NCBI GenBank assembly: GCA_022701365.1
Contig: JAKUHH010000041.1
Span: 682,001-746,000, forward strand
Direction: 5' to 3'
From: Mycocentrospora acerina
Lineage: Eukaryota > Ascomycota > Dothideomycetes > Pleosporales
Length of the DNA: 64,000 bases
Within the stretch, counting starts at the first letter, position 1. Each line of letters begins with the position of its first letter. The position numbers and the translations under genes are program-made. Of this stretch, positions 8,614-20,943 are shown piece by piece. The notes under the pieces were generated by a model. The model ran no database searches, was not told where the DNA came from, and saw nothing but the letters and a program-made list of their open reading frames with translations.

Positions 8614-11600
8614 TTACGCAACACTCCCGACAACCAGCGCCGCAACACCCTCCTCCTCACTTCGAACATCAATCTTCATCGTCACGCCCGTCCTTGCACT
8701 AAACGCCATCCTAACCGTAGCCGCCACCTTGCCACCGGTAATTGTCTTGCCGTAAAGCTTGAGCGTATGTGTCGTGGCTGAGAGTGCGACATCTGTGCCT
8801 TCAAGGGGTTGCAGGCTCAGAGTCTTTGTAAGCTGCTCTGTTGCATCTGTAGTGGCGTCAGTAATCGAGTACTTAAAAAAAGGGGGGGAATAAGCAATTT
8901 ACCTGATATGCTCTTCATGTTACTGAGTTGCAATGTTTCTGTCGCGGAATCTCCATTCGATTGCTCCCAGACATTGTCAAAGCTACCAGCGTAAGCTGGA
9001 ACAACATAGTCCGCACCGTTGAGATCCAGATCCTCTACTTGGTATTCATCAGGATACCCGTCACCCTCTTCCGGCTCGCCTGTGCTTGGGTCAATCTCTT
9101 TGCTTGTGAACTTGAGCACGTTGGTAAAGCTGGTGGCGATAAATTGCGACTCCGTCTCCAGACGCTTGAAAGAAACGTAGACGGTTCCGGGCTCATTTGT
9201 CGCCAGCTTTGGTGCTGGGATTATAAACTCCTCTTCAAGCTGCACGTCGCCGTCGTCCTCTGGTGTTACTACCATCTCAACATCAATGAGTACCGTGTCT
9301 GGCAGCGTATTCTTGATGTCGTATTGAATGACAACGTGGTCCTTGAAAATGTGCTTGACGGCCGAGACGACGTATTCGGTCTCGGACTCTGTGAGCTCGA
9401 TAACATCGCTTGACTTGAGTACGCCGCCATGCGCCGCAAGTTCCGGGATCTTCTGGAGATCCGCAGCATACTTCTGCGCGGCCGCCACTCCTGATGCTGC
9501 AGCATCCGCACCAGCCTTTGATGGCGCCTTGGTAGCACTGGGCGCTTTGAGCGTCGGTGTAACGCCTTCGGTCTTCTTGGTAAGGTCGGCAGCGTCTGCC
9601 TGTTCTCGGGAAACGGTTGGGATCTTGGTAATGTCGAATGCGGTCTCGAATGTATCACGAGAGCCAGAGCTGACGTACAGAGCCAACTGGTGCTCAAGAA
9701 CTGGCAGAGAAAACATCGAGTCGTTGCGAATGAAGCTGAGCGCCAAGTCGTCGTCCTGGTCCATCAATCTCAGATTCAGCGCCGCACGATCTCGGACCTC
9801 ATCATCAACATCGTCAAGGCAGCGGGTAAGCAGAACGTGGACCGACTTCTTGATCTCGGGGTCTTTTTGGCCAACACCAAACTTGGCCAACGCAGAGGTG
9901 GCTGCCGCTCGGACAATGGCATTCTCCAAGACAACACGGTTGTAGATATATCTAACATACTTTGTCGGGTGTGGGGTGGAAGGGCCCTCTCTCCCAAGCA
10001 CAAACAGAATCCTTACGGCCAGTTTGGTGAACTCGCAGTCTTCGATAAACTCGCAGAGTGTGGCTAGCGCATCTTCCTTGGCCTCAGGGACAAATCGAAT
10101 CAAATCCATGATAGCTTCGACGACAGATCGCTTGAATTCGTAACCTCCCTCGTCGCGAAGAATGCCGCTGAGGAAAGCAAGGAATCCAGATTGCTTGGCC
10201 TTGAACTTTAGAGCCAATGTTCGTACAGCCTCGACAATGGTGACCTTGAACTCGTCTGTTATTTCAGCCATGAAGCCAGTAATTTGTTTCATCAGCCTGT
10301 CGACAGACGACTCGTTGCCAGTCTTGAGCAGGGTGGTTATGGCGAATGTGGCGATGCTGCGGTTCGAGTTGGTGATGAGGGACTCGATGTCCTGGTTGCA
10401 TGATCGAACAGCGTCCGGTTTGAAGGAAGCCATTTGTGACAGGATCCTTAGCGCAGCAAACTTTGTGACGGCGCGAGGGGAGGTCAGGAACAGCTGGAGA
10501 ACATGGACGGCCTGCACAAGCTCGGCGTCGGTCACGTCGCGCACGTCGCAGATGGCCTTTGCGGCCTCGAAGTTGACCATCTCCGACTTGTGGCGCAGCC
10601 AGCCATCGAGCAACTGCATCATGGGCTGTGGTATTTGTCAGTATTGCTCTATACATGCACGTGATGGGCTGTACCTTGCGCAGGTTGGGGTCTTCCTCAG
10701 CAAGCTTGGCTGCCAGACGGACGAGCAGGACAGTGGCAGCAGGGCTCTTGACGACACCCGCCGCCGAGTACTGCTGGACCATCTTGACCAGGCTCATCCT
10801 GTCGCCAGATCGCATCTGGTACAGCAGGCCAATGGCGTGGTACTGTGTCATGTAGTTTGTGCTGGCCTGCAGGGCCGTGTGTGAGCCGCCGCCTCCCAGT
10901 CCACCAAAGAAGCCGCCGCCCGACTTGCTGCCGGACGCTGCCTCTGCGGCCTCGGACTGCCATCTGCGCACAACGTCCTTTGCGACGGGGAGCAGGTGGT
11001 ACGACGACACGAGGGCGGCCGAGGCGACCGAGGGGTTCTTGTCGACAATGCACGTCTTGACGAGGCGCTCGATGGCCTGGACGGTCGAGGCATCGATGAC
11101 GCGGCAGAGGGCGCGGATGGCGTTGGGGCGGTAGACGACATCGCTGCCGACGGACGTGTCCTTCATAATGGACGAGGTGACCATGATGACATCGTCAGCG
11201 GAGCCCGCGAGCTCCTTGATGACCAGGTAGACCATCTGGCGCAGCGAGGCATCCTTGTTCTGGAACAGCTTGGAGATGCCGAAGAAGAGGGTCGTGGCCT
11301 CCTGCCTGCCCCAGCTCTCGCCGGTGAAGAGCAGCAGCGCCAGCTTGGTCAAGATCTGCCATGCTCAGCCCACGATCATATATATGTACACATACATGCG
11401 CACATGCATGCCCAACATACCACTCTGCATTTCCGGGGCGAGACGGGGCTCTGGTTGAAGACACGCGCTGCACAACACTGTCAGCGCTCTGGTCACATGG
11501 TGTGGTATGGTATGGTATGGTATGGCATGGCATGGTATGGGAGGGCAGGGCATGGCAGACCACACCGCCAACATGCTCCCCCACTACGTCCAACACGCAG

Positions 11601-11676
11601 GCTGCCTACCTTCCTGGAACACCGACGTCTTGTCAATCTGCGCCACCCCGCCAACATCCTCGTGCTTCTTGTCCAT
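8614..11676 (-). CDS. SEC21: Coatomer subunit gamma (Sec21)
   Basis: Five exons (11676-11610, 11467-11421, 11355-10675, 10625-8903, 8846-8614) give 916 residues, the usual size of gamma-COP. The N-terminus reads MDKKHEDVGGVAQIDKTSVF, then ARVFNQSPVSPRKCRVILTK, a highly conserved gamma-COP segment split over two tiny exons. The middle is the adaptin-like HEAT solenoid (TTLFFGISKLFQNKD, QMVYLVIKELA, PTKYVRYIYNRVVLEN). After a linker near residues 500-610 comes the appendage domain, ending VVGSVA. The protein is a core subunit of COPI, acting in Golgi-to-ER retrieval. Intron 1 contains a TGGTA repeat. Its promoter is shared with the divergent lipoyl synthase gene. Confidence 0.96.
11501..11540. 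repeat. TGGTA/TGGCA 5-bp repeat in Sec21 intron 1
   Basis: About eight imperfect copies of TGGTA or TGGCA lie inside the first intron of the coatomer gene. Confidence 0.8.
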
Positions 11677-12118
11677 GGTGGTGTGTGCAGTGCAGCTCCC
11701 GTCCCAAGCTCGTCTCCGTCACGTCTGCAATGCTATCCCGCTCTTGCTCCGCCAAACGTGGCCTTTGCGATATAGGCGATGTGTCCGCGTCCTGCCAATG
11801 CTCGGTCGCGTGCAAGTCAGGGTATGAGGCCGGGGCTCGTAGTCGTGTTTGTTCCAGGAGTGCAGTGAATTGGCTACGTTGAGGTTGCCCTCGATCGGGG
11901 GAGTGCAGGGATGTCCCGAGTGTGGGTTGCTCCTGCGTGTTTGGAATGTTTGCGCGGCTTGGCAGGACCCTCGCTGCGGCCAAACGCGGGAGTTCAAGGC
12001 GCCATTTGCGAGATTTTGACCCGACGGCTCTGCGCCTGCTCACCCACCACACCCTCCTCTTCTTCCTCTTCTTCCTCTCCTTCTCCCCTCCTCCCCCTCT
12101 TTCCCACCTCCACACATC
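11677..12118. promoter_or_regulatory. Divergent promoter, Sec21 / lipoyl synthase
   Basis: The 442 bp between the two start codons contains no gene. The side next to the lipoyl synthase ATG is a long pyrimidine tract (CTTCTTCCTC-like, about 12050-12110), a common feature just upstream of fungal transcription starts. Confidence 0.6.
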
Positions 12119-13405
12119 ATGGCGTCCTCGATTCCCCGCTCGCGCTGCCTCTTCTCCGCCACCTCTCGGCAGTCGCTCCCGCGCTCGCGAACACCAGCAT
12201 CGCAATGCGCTCGAACTTTCGCCACAACCTCAGACCCCCCACAGCAACCCCCCAAGTCCTCGCGGGCCCGCACATCGTTCAGTGACACCCTCAACTCTGG
12301 CCCCTCCTTCGGCGACTTCGTCAACCCCAATGCCCCGCTGGCCCCCGCCGAGGCCTACGAGATAAAGACTGCCCAAGTAGGGCCAGAAGGCCGCAAGAAG
12401 ACCATCACGCGCTTGCCATCATGGCTCAAGACACCAATCCCTGTCAACGAGAACTATAAGAAAATCAAAAAGGACCTGCGAGGCCTGAACCTGCACACCG
12501 TCTGCGAAGAGGCGAAATGCCCAAACATCTCAGATTGCTGGGGTGGAGGCTCCAAGAGCGCAGCAACGGCAACTATCATGTTGATGGGCGACACATGTAC
12601 CCGCGGGTGTCGCTTCTGCTCTGTGAAAACATCAAAAGCTCCCCCGCCACTGGATCCTCACGAACCTGAGAATACCGCAGAAGCACTGCGAAGGTGGGGA
12701 TTGGGCTATGTTGTTTTGACAGCCGTCGACCGAGACGACCTCGCAGACGGAGGAGCACGACACGTTGCTGAGACCATTATGAAAATCAAACAAAAGGCGC
12801 CGACAATGCTGGTTGAAGCGTTGGTAGGAGATCACGCTGGAGATCTCGAGATGGTGAAGCTCGTTGCGAAGAGCGGACTCGACGTTTTCGCACACAACAT
12901 TGAGACGGTCGAGGCCCTTACACCCTTTGTTCGCGATCGACGAGCAAAGTTCCGACAGAGTCTGGATGTCCTGCGCACAGCAAAGGAGGTGCAGCCAGAG
13001 CTCATCACCAAGACAAGCATCATGCTAGGTCTGGGTGAGACGGAGGACCAGCTATGGCATGCGCTGCGAGGTATGTTTTGAGTCTTCGACTGGATTGTGG
13101 ACATCAGTACTGACCATTGGCTAGAACTCCGTGCAAACAACGTCGATGTTGTGACGTTTGGCCAATACATGCGTCCTACGAAACGCCACATGGCCGTACA
13201 CAATTATGTGACCCCCGACCAATTCGAGATATGGCGTGTGAGGGCCCTTGAGCTAGGGTTTCTGTATTGCGCTTCTGGCCCACTTGTGCGATCGAGTTAC
13301 AAAGCTGGCGAGGCCTTTATTGAGAACGTGCTGAAGAAGCGCAGGCTAGGGAATGCTGGTCAGGGAGAAGCTGCACAAACCAGCATGGCTGATCAGACCT
13401 TGTAA
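12119..13405 (+). CDS. LIP5: Lipoyl synthase, mitochondrial (Lip5/LipA)
   Basis: Exons 12119-13070 and 13125-13405 give 410 residues. It inserts sulfur at C6 and C8 of octanoyl groups on lipoyl-dependent enzymes, using a radical-SAM mechanism. Both iron-sulfur motifs are present: CEEAKCPNISDCW for the auxiliary cluster (about residues 124-136) and CTRGCRFCSV for the radical-SAM cluster. The N-terminal 40 residues are Ser/Arg-rich without acids, a mitochondrial presequence. TFGQYMRPTKRH and YCASGPLVRSSYKAGE follow after the single intron, whose phase-1 junction restores ELRANNVDVV. The length and complete motifs suggest a functional enzyme. It needs Fe-S clusters, consistent with other mitochondrial genes nearby. 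Confidence 0.97.
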
Positions 13406-13796
13406 ACCTCTTCTTTAAAGAAGTCGACATTTTAGTGTACATTTCTGGGTTGCCATTTATCGTCTGAGGGTTTCAAGGCGCGTGTGTCGGAAGTCCATTG
13501 CTTCCCGACATCCTGTATTATTCAACACTTGCGGATTGTTTTCAACGCAGTCCTTAGAGCGACTATGAATGAATGAATGAGAGCGATCTTTACCGGCACA
13601 GTCTTCGCTCTACTCGACACGATGCTGAATCCAAGACATACTTACTCCTTCCCCTGCAGTTCGTTGGACCGTGCCTTGCTCCCCCCACCATATGCCCCTC
13701 CACCCCCACTTTGACCTCCAAGCTCAACTACCTCCAAACTCACAGCAGCAATTGATTCCACTCGTTCGAATTCACCCAGAAATAACAACAAATACA
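13406..13796. other. Intergenic between lipoyl synthase and dienelactone hydrolase
   Basis: Tandem genes flank 391 bp without a recognisable gene. It should hold the lipoyl synthase 3' UTR and the hydrolase promoter. Confidence 0.6.
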
Positions 13797-15032
13797 ATGC
13801 TTATCCAAGAAACTCACAAAGATGTGCCTACCAAGGCGGGCGGAGATATGAGTGAGCAGTGTATCTACTAAATTGATCAACCCGTGGAAGACTGACTGGG
13901 GTGTGTAGGGATCTTCATCTTCCATCCTACGATTCCGAATTATCCTAAAGCCAAGTTTCCTGGTGTTGTTGTGTTTTCGGAGATTTACCAAGGTAAGTTT
14001 GTTGGAGTTTAGTTGAGTTTATGGTTGGTGTTGCTCCTGGTGTGTTATTCGAATAGCGTGTGTTTTGAGTTGAGGGTTAGGTTTGACATCTCATACTTAT
14101 TTTCTTGTTTGTAAAGGTTTTTTGAGAAGAGACGACTGTTCTGAAATTTCCTTCTTTTCTGTTTCTTGCCTGAACTGCTTCTGGTCTCTCATATTTTTTA
14201 TGCTCTTCATTTACTCATCCCAAACCTACAGTTACTGGCCCCGTAGCACGTTTCGCCCGTCAGATCGCATCGCAGGGTTACATTGTTGCAGCTCCATCTT
14301 CCTACCACGAGTTTACCGGTCCAGAGGCCCTTGCATACGATGTCCCCGGCACCGACAAAGGCAACGACTGGAAAGTTGCCAAGAAACTCGAAGCCTACGA
14401 CGAAGACGCAACACTCTCCATCGACACACTTCTTGACCTCCCCACATGCAACGGAAGAATCGGAGCTACCGGTACGTAATTACTTTTTCCATCTCAAGAA
14501 GAGAATGATATGCCTAACACCCACAGGCATGTGTCTCGGCGGCCACCTAGCCTATCGCTGCGCCCTGGACCCCCGCGTCGTCTCAGCAATCTGCTACTTT
14601 GCTACAGACATCCACAGCCACTCGCTCGGCCTGGGCTTAAATGACGACTCGCTCATCCGCGCAAAGGACATCAAGGGCGAACTCGTCATGATCTTTGGTA
14701 AAATGGACAACCACGTCCCGCCAGCGGGCAGAGATCTTATCCGTAAAACATTGCACGAGGCCGGAGTGACTTTCTCATTCTATGAACCCGCTTGGGCGCA
14801 ACGTAAGTCAGCTCCCTGTTTTGGAAGTGCATCAGTGGGGGGGGAGGGGTGTAGATTAGGGCTAACTTGTTGTGTAGACGCATTCATTCGCGATGAACTT
14901 AGCAAGGGGCGGTACGATGCAGCACTAACAGGTATCTGTTTTGAGATGCTAAAAGAGCTGTTCAACCGCACATTGAGGTCGGATTTGGGGCCGCGAGCTG
15001 GTGGGGAGCTCGAGATTGAGGACGTGTGCTGA
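13797..15032 (+). CDS. Dienelactone hydrolase family protein
   Basis: Five exons (13797-13851, 13909-13992, 14232-14471, 14527-14802, 14878-15032) give 269 residues. The alpha/beta-hydrolase fold is visible from IFIFHPTIPNYPKAKFPGVV through EIYQVTGPVARFARQIASQG. The nucleophile elbow is GMCLGGHLAYR, with Cys in place of Ser, the hallmark of dienelactone hydrolases; the Asp (GKMDNHVP) and a C-terminal His region complete the expected triad. Family enzymes open dienelactones in aromatic catabolism, but most fungal members have no defined substrate. All four introns use GT-AG sites and preserve frame. No targeting signal is evident, so a cytosolic location is likely. Confidence 0.93.
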
Positions 15033-15697
15033 GAGGTAAGGGGGTGTTATCTTTTCCCGTATGATACCAGGGTACACACTCGCCTCACGCTTGAAACATG
15101 AATACGCTCGCAACATGTACAACCATTATTTCATTTGAGGGATCTGGTAAAGATGAGCGGAGAAGATATGTATATATCTAAATATAAATATACATATACA
15201 TGACAACCCGTTTTTTGGCATTTAAAGCCCAAACAAAGCTACGAACAAACAAACAAAATATCAATCAAGGAAACTTTGAAAACAATCTTTCTCACATTCC
15301 ATCCTATGCCCTCTCATTCTAATCACAATTCAAAGGATATTCCGCATATTAGAAAAAATACGCCAACTAGCCTAATATGCGTTACGTGCAACCCCCCTTC
15401 CCATATCGATTGAAAAGACTGTTTAGAAAAAAAAAAAAAGAGACGCAAGCACAGCTTGACCTTGATAACACGAGCCCACGAACTACGACTTTAATTTTTT
15501 TCAAAAAGAAAAAAAGACAAAAAAGAGGCGGCTTTCAGCGGCCTTCACATGGAAACAATAGAAATTACCTGTCACAAAAAAATAGTAGATGAACGGATGG
15601 TTCATTCCATCAGCCAGAGAGGTTAAAATCATACACGCAGATATACAAACACACGCATTCTGTTTTTTTGTATGTGTTTGTAAATAAGAAATAGACA
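15033..15697. other. Convergent A/T-rich 3' region
   Basis: No gene is seen between these converging genes. The stretch is A/T-rich with several A-runs of 10 or more (for example 15429-15440), suitable for 3' ends of both transcripts. Confidence 0.6.
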
Positions 15698-18073
15698 TTA
15701 CCTCGAGCTGAAAGGGATGACATCCTTGTCCTCCATTTTGCCTTTTCCTTTGCCCAGGTAGGATATTGGTATCTCCACTTCCATTTCCGTTTCCATTTTC
15801 GTCGCCAGATTCGCTTCTGTTTCTGCTTCTGCTTCTGTTTGCGTCATTGTGTCTGTTCGTGCTGTAGATTGCTCACCGTCCATCCGCGATGAAACCAATT
15901 TAAATTTATTGGTTGATTTGGACTTTTTGCTGGACGGTCCTGGGCTGCCGTTGTAGTCGTCGCCGATGAGATTGGCGTAAGAGTCGATGTCGGGTGGAGT
16001 GGTTGTGTAGTTCTCAGCGGAGGGGTGAGATGCCATATGTTGGTCCCAAGGGGACGGCGGGATGTAAGAGTACGTTGTATGGGGAGGGCTCCACGTGTTT
16101 ATCGGTGGACAAGGGCTGTATGTGTACGTTGGAGAGTGTATGCGGGGAGTTGATGTGGAATCTGCGTTCCACCCATTACTGTGTAGGGGATATATTTCTT
16201 GCTGGTAGTGTGCTGAAATGCTATGAAAGGGCTGGGTGGGCATTGCGCTCGCCGTCGAGGAGATGCGCGCTTTTCTTATAACGTCGGCGCTCGTTGGCGC
16301 AGAGGCACGATATTCAATTGAACCCGTGAGCTTCCTGTCCCACCACTCATGTGATGGGTAGATATCTGCATTCAACATCTTACTCAGCCGCATGCTCATG
16401 TCAGTCTTCTTGCGCTCTTCGTCCTCCAGATACGCGAACCAGTACTGGATGAGATCGTTGCGCAGAATCCGGAAGGACTCAACGTCTTCATGCTCGCGGG
16501 CCACGCGAGCGCGGTGCATGAAGCTGGCTCGGCCGGTGGGGCGGGTGACTTCGGTGTGGATAAAGGAGAGCTTGCTGTAGAAGGCTTTGAATTCGCTGAA
16601 CATGGTGAGGATGGGAGGTTTGTGCACGATGGAGGAGTTACTGTGAGAAGATAGGAGAGATTCCCACATTGAGGTGTAGGCGTCAAATGAGGGTATGCCA
16701 GGGGTGAGGACTGGAGTATTGGTTGGGAGAGCAGGAACAGAGTAGATGGATGACGCGCATCGGGACCGGGGGCGTGAACAGCATCGTGGACGGCGGATAT
16801 GGACCATGGCGTTGAAGTCGGGCTTTCCAAAAAAGACGCCTGCGAACCGCGGTTGTCGGACGTTTCGGAGCCGCTCAAAGGGGCCTGCGATGAGTTTCGT
16901 GTTGGAGAGAACTTGGTCGCTTGTCCAGTGGAAGTCTGCGAGACAAAGACGGACTTGGAGTTTGCATAGGTTTCGTGACTTTCCAAGGATACCTGAAACA
17001 ACGACACTCACATAGTCTGTTTTTGGTTAGTTCGCAAGGAGCCTATTCTCATGGGCTGGTGGTATTGTACCTCGAATGTCGTATATCTCAACTTCTTCGT
17101 CCCAATACGACTCATTTGGTCGTGCTACACAGCTGTACCTCCCATGAGGAGATGTCCAAGATTCCACCAAAATGTCGACATTATAATTTCTAACAGCAGC
17201 CCAATCAAAATTTTTAAGAAACTTTTCTTTCCCGTCCTCAGACTCATCGGCAGGTATGTGTGGGAAACCATCTGCTCTCCTAGGCTCTAAAAGCCGTCTT
17301 CCGCACATGTACGTCCCGTCCTTGCGAATGTCGATCTTGAACGCGGTGATACTGTACAGCAAGTCTCTGACTTCTTCATATATTTGGTGGTTTATCAGAA
17401 GCAAATCCAACAGAGGTGTAGGAAACACATCGTGAAAGTGTTCGTAGAATGCGTATGGTGACGTTTGTGGAAACGGTGCACAACGAGGGCGCCTGTTACT
17501 GAAGGCTGCGCCAGATGGAACAGTGGAAAAGCGGTGTCGGGGTTTCTCTTCTGTAACATGGTGAACTACAGCATTTGACGAGCCAATTGGACCTGCTGGT
17601 AACAAATAGCGAAATATCTCGTGACGAAGTTCAAGTGGCAACTTCAGAAAATAGCAAGGCATGTCGAGATGACCTCGATGATCAGCGCAGAGCTCCAAGT
17701 ATGGTGGTATCCACTTGAACAGACCTAGACATCTTTTATTATTGGAGTATCTGAACTGGCACCATCCGGTAAGGCTTTGCTGATTGTGATGAGTTTTGCA
17801 ATCTACTGGAAATTGGAAGTGACATGGCGGTTGTGATTTCTGTCCTACAATCACGTCACTGCACAGCTTGATCTTCTCATCTTGGTTTAGGCAATTTGGT
17901 AAGACACCTTTGTGGTCATTTGTACAGATAGGCGATGTGATAGTGCTACTGTGCTGACGAGGCTTTGTAGGAATGGCGAGCATGCGCAGCTCGAAGTTGG
18001 GTGGCGACTTGACCTGGGGTGGCGACTTGGATTGAGACGGCAACTCAATCCGGGTTGTGAGAGTGTCGCCCAT
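15698..18073 (-). CDS. Uncharacterised fungal protein with an F-box/2EXR-like segment
   Basis: Exons 18073-17071 and 17016-15698 join in frame (DIRDYVSVVV) to give 773 residues. The only familiar element is FLKLPLELRHEIFRYLLPAG (about residues 142-161), an LPxELRxxIxxxLL pattern shared by F-box and 2EXR motifs, followed by LLLINHQIYEEVRDLLYS, usual after it. Before it are clustered Cys/His residues (CHFQFPVDCKTHH, WCQFRYSNNKRC, ELCADHRGH) that could bind zinc. The C-terminal third is Ser/Pro/Tyr-rich and disordered, ending in Thr/Glu/Met repeats. The stop follows AGG, so TAA could instead lie in an intron donor (G|GTAATG) and the true C-terminus could differ. No function can be given. Confidence 0.7.
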
Positions 18074-19034
18074 TGCAGCTTCGGTGATTGGGAAAAGGAA
18101 TATGAGTTTCTAAGGCGGAGTGATGTCAGAGTAGGATTGAATAGTTGTTGCCACGGCTAATACTCACCAATCGATTGGAATCACATAGTACAGGTAGGAT
18201 GGTTCTTAGGTTCAAAAGACAGAGAGTGCAAGGTCTTCTGTGCAAACTTCACGACCTATTCAATAATTTATCAAATTGACGTCTTGTGAACTCTGCTGTT
18301 ACGTCTCGTTCCTGACAGTCGGCGCTCTATGTGGCCTGGCGGATTCGTTACGCAACCCTGTCACCATCGAGACGATACGCCTATTGAGGGAAGCCGCAGG
18401 CAAACTGATATGAGCACCTAGCTTTTTATGGGGTGCAGAGCACATTCGCCTTTTCAGACACGCCGGTTTACATAAGACATCTCAAGTACAACGTAGAGGG
18501 CAGTCGAAGGGCTCTCAGCTGCATCCCCGTGATCTGTTCATCAGCTGATGGTGACCCCGCAATTCACACCTGTCTTGGATGGTTCGCCCATGAGATAGCT
18601 TCGGTGTCTGTGCCGATGACTGCGACACCTTATCCGATGGCTTGCACGATAAATGAAGCTGATGGAAAGTTCGAAGACGTGCACATTTAGCGACGCTACG
18701 TCAGTTAGTCTAGGCTTGCTCGACACCCGCAAGCGATCAGCGCATACCCCAGTTTTGGGAGGCGGAGAGCAGTCAGCGGCGGTGCTTGTAGCAAGTCCCA
18801 GTGCTGCGTGCCTCCAATAGCATGGACAGCCTTGGGTGCTGTTTCCTCATCCCGCTGATAAATGAGTTTAAAAGTGGATGAGGCTGAGCAATGCCTGCGG
18901 CGCTTCCCAGACCGCTGATCTCATCCGCCATCTCTGGGCATTGCTTGGTGCCAGCTACTCTCGTACCATAGAACAAAAGACGACCGCAGCCAGATACGCC
19001 GACGGTTACTACAACCGACTGAGTATGCTCCACC
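18074..19034. other. Intergenic, no confident gene
   Basis: The longest open frames (about 60-90 codons near 18433-18732 and 18878-19084) have no family resemblance and no supporting splice context. The part next to 18074 is the promoter of the large uncharacterised gene. Confidence 0.5.
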
Positions 19035-19452
19035 ATGGCAGAGGCTGTAAGACTCCCAACGTCACACGCTCGATACCATGCTAACCCTCACCGCCCAGGA
19101 CAACTCAACACCGCGAGAGCAGACGCATCGATGCGCACCCAGCGCGTACAACAGCTTCAACTCACCCAGCTCTGATCGCGTCGACTCTATCGCCGAAAGA
19201 CCAGCCCGGCTGCCGCGGCCTGGCTATAAACATGCACACTCGCACCGCATCATACCACCGAGCATCAAAGGCCATGGCCGTCTGATTGTTGCTCACCGTA
19301 CCATTCCCTATTGGGGAGGCGTGCTCATTGTTCTGGGCGCTTTCGCATGGGCAGTGTGGTGTGCCATCTTCCTCTACCCGCTTCTAAGTGGGCATCCGGT
19401 CAGACACCGGCCGGACCATGAGCATAGGCATGGGCGTTGGGGGAGGAATTGA
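19035..19452 (+). CDS. Small single-helix membrane protein, hypothetical
   Basis: I propose exons 19035-19046 (MAEA only) and 19099-19452, 121 residues in all. Support comes from the splice context: donor GTAAGA after a 12-nt exon, GCTAAC branch box and CCCAG acceptor 18 nt further on. An unspliced alternative starts at the ATG at 19078. The protein has a polar Ser/Pro/Arg-rich N-terminus, one clear membrane helix (WGGVLIVLGAFAWAVWCAIF) near residues 80-105, and a short His/Arg-rich tail (RHRPDHEHRHGRWGRN). I do not recognise a family. The topology would place the tail on one side of a membrane. It has tandem orientation with the enoyl-CoA hydratase, 534 bp away. Confidence 0.5.
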
Positions 19453-19986
19453 GGCGGCGCGTATAGCGACGCGATTTGGGGCCCCAGGTGACTCGAGGCC
19501 GGCTGGTGGTCTTAGACAAGACTGTATTGTAAACTAGAAATCCACAAGAATCTCACACGCTGCCTTGTGTTGTCGGTGACCATGTAGAGCAATGTCAGAG
19601 TACAAAAGGTGTGGAAAGAGGTACATATATGGGCCGCGCTGCCTCTAATCTGCAACATACGTCATCTTTTCCTCTTCCAATGAAACTCAACGAATGCCTT
19701 GATGCCTGCAACCTCCAAGGCTCGCCAGAGCATCGCACCGTCAAGCAAAGCAAGCCGTTCAAGCCGTGCCGGCACTCGGTATCCGAGTAGATTACCAGAT
19801 TGGGAATAGGCGGGGGTGGAAGTCAAGCCGAGGTTGACCTCTCAAAGTCGCGGTTGATTACCCTCGACAGCAACCATGTAAATTCCGAGGGTAAGAGCAA
19901 CGAGCTCATAGCTACGTCTATACTCCTCACTGGCGATATTGCGCATCGTCTTGCAACGCCTTCTCAACCCTACTCTAGTCGACACA
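19453..19986. other. Intergenic upstream of enoyl-CoA hydratase
   Basis: No gene is seen. It contains the probable promoter and 5' UTR of the enoyl-CoA hydratase gene. Confidence 0.6.
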
Positions 19987-20943
19987 ATGGCCACTGTCAA
20001 GCCTCTAACCACGCCTCCAAACACAGCTCACGTCCTCCTTTCATATCCTGCCGACTATGTTCTACTTGTCACTATCAACCGTGAAAAGCAGATGAACAGC
20101 ATCCCTTTCGCCGGGCACCGCGAGATGGGTTTCGTCTTTGACTGGTTCGACAAGGAGCCTAATCTACGCGTAGCCATTGTAACAGGCGCGGGTAAAAAGA
20201 GCTTCTGCGCTGGGCAAGATCTGATTGAGCTGGGCAAGATCAGATCAGGAGCAGTTCAGATGGAGCCTGGTTCATACGGACACCCTGCCAGTGGCTTTGC
20301 CGGCCTGAGCAGAAGGGCTGGGAAGAAACCGGTCATTGCTGCTGTGAATGGGTTTGCGCTTGGAGGGGGGTTTGAGATTGTGCTGGGATGGTACGTTTTT
20401 TCCATGAGATTTGTAAAACCTAATAAGGAGGTTTACTATGATGCGACTACTACAGAATGGCTTTGATGTTTACAGCGGGCTCAATACTGACCATCTACTA
20501 GCGACATGGTCGTAGCAGCACCACATGCCATGTTCGGCCTCCCAGAGGCCCTTCGTGGTATCTTTGCCGCAGCTGGCGGCCCATCACGACTTGTCCGCAA
20601 CGTGGGAATACCTGTTGCATCTGAGATAGCGTTGACAGGCAAACCTATTACCGCACAACGCGCCAAAGAGTTGAACCTTATCAACCGAATATCTCCGTCA
20701 GCAGAGACGGTGGTTGAAGAAGCTGTGAAGTTGGCAAACGAAATTGCGGCGTTGTCTCCAGATTCAGCGATTGTGACGAGAGCCGCTTTGAGGGATTCGT
20801 GGGAGCATGGTAGCGTAGAGCGAGCTACCCAGTTGACATCCGAGCGGTACAACGATGCACTTCAGTCAGGCGAAAATGCTTTGGAGGGTTTAGCTGCTTT
20901 TGCACAAAAGAGGCAACCCAAGTGGAAGCCTTCAAAATTGTAG
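19987..20943 (+). CDS. Peroxisomal enoyl-CoA hydratase/isomerase family protein
   Basis: Exons 19987-20390 and 20502-20943 give 281 residues. The crotonase fold is clear: VLLVTINREKQMNSI at the N-terminal strand, KKSFCAGQDLIELG in the CoA-binding oxyanion region, KPVIAAVNGFALGGGFEIVL as the second oxyanion loop, and GCDMVVAAPHAMFGLPEALR across the intron junction (TG|C). The catalytic-position Glu lies in FGLPEA, whereas the Glu usual near the first oxyanion site is less obvious, so hydratase versus isomerase cannot be settled. The protein ends in SKL, a canonical PTS1 peroxisomal import signal, so fatty-acid or side-chain beta-oxidation in peroxisomes is likely. Confidence 0.93.
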
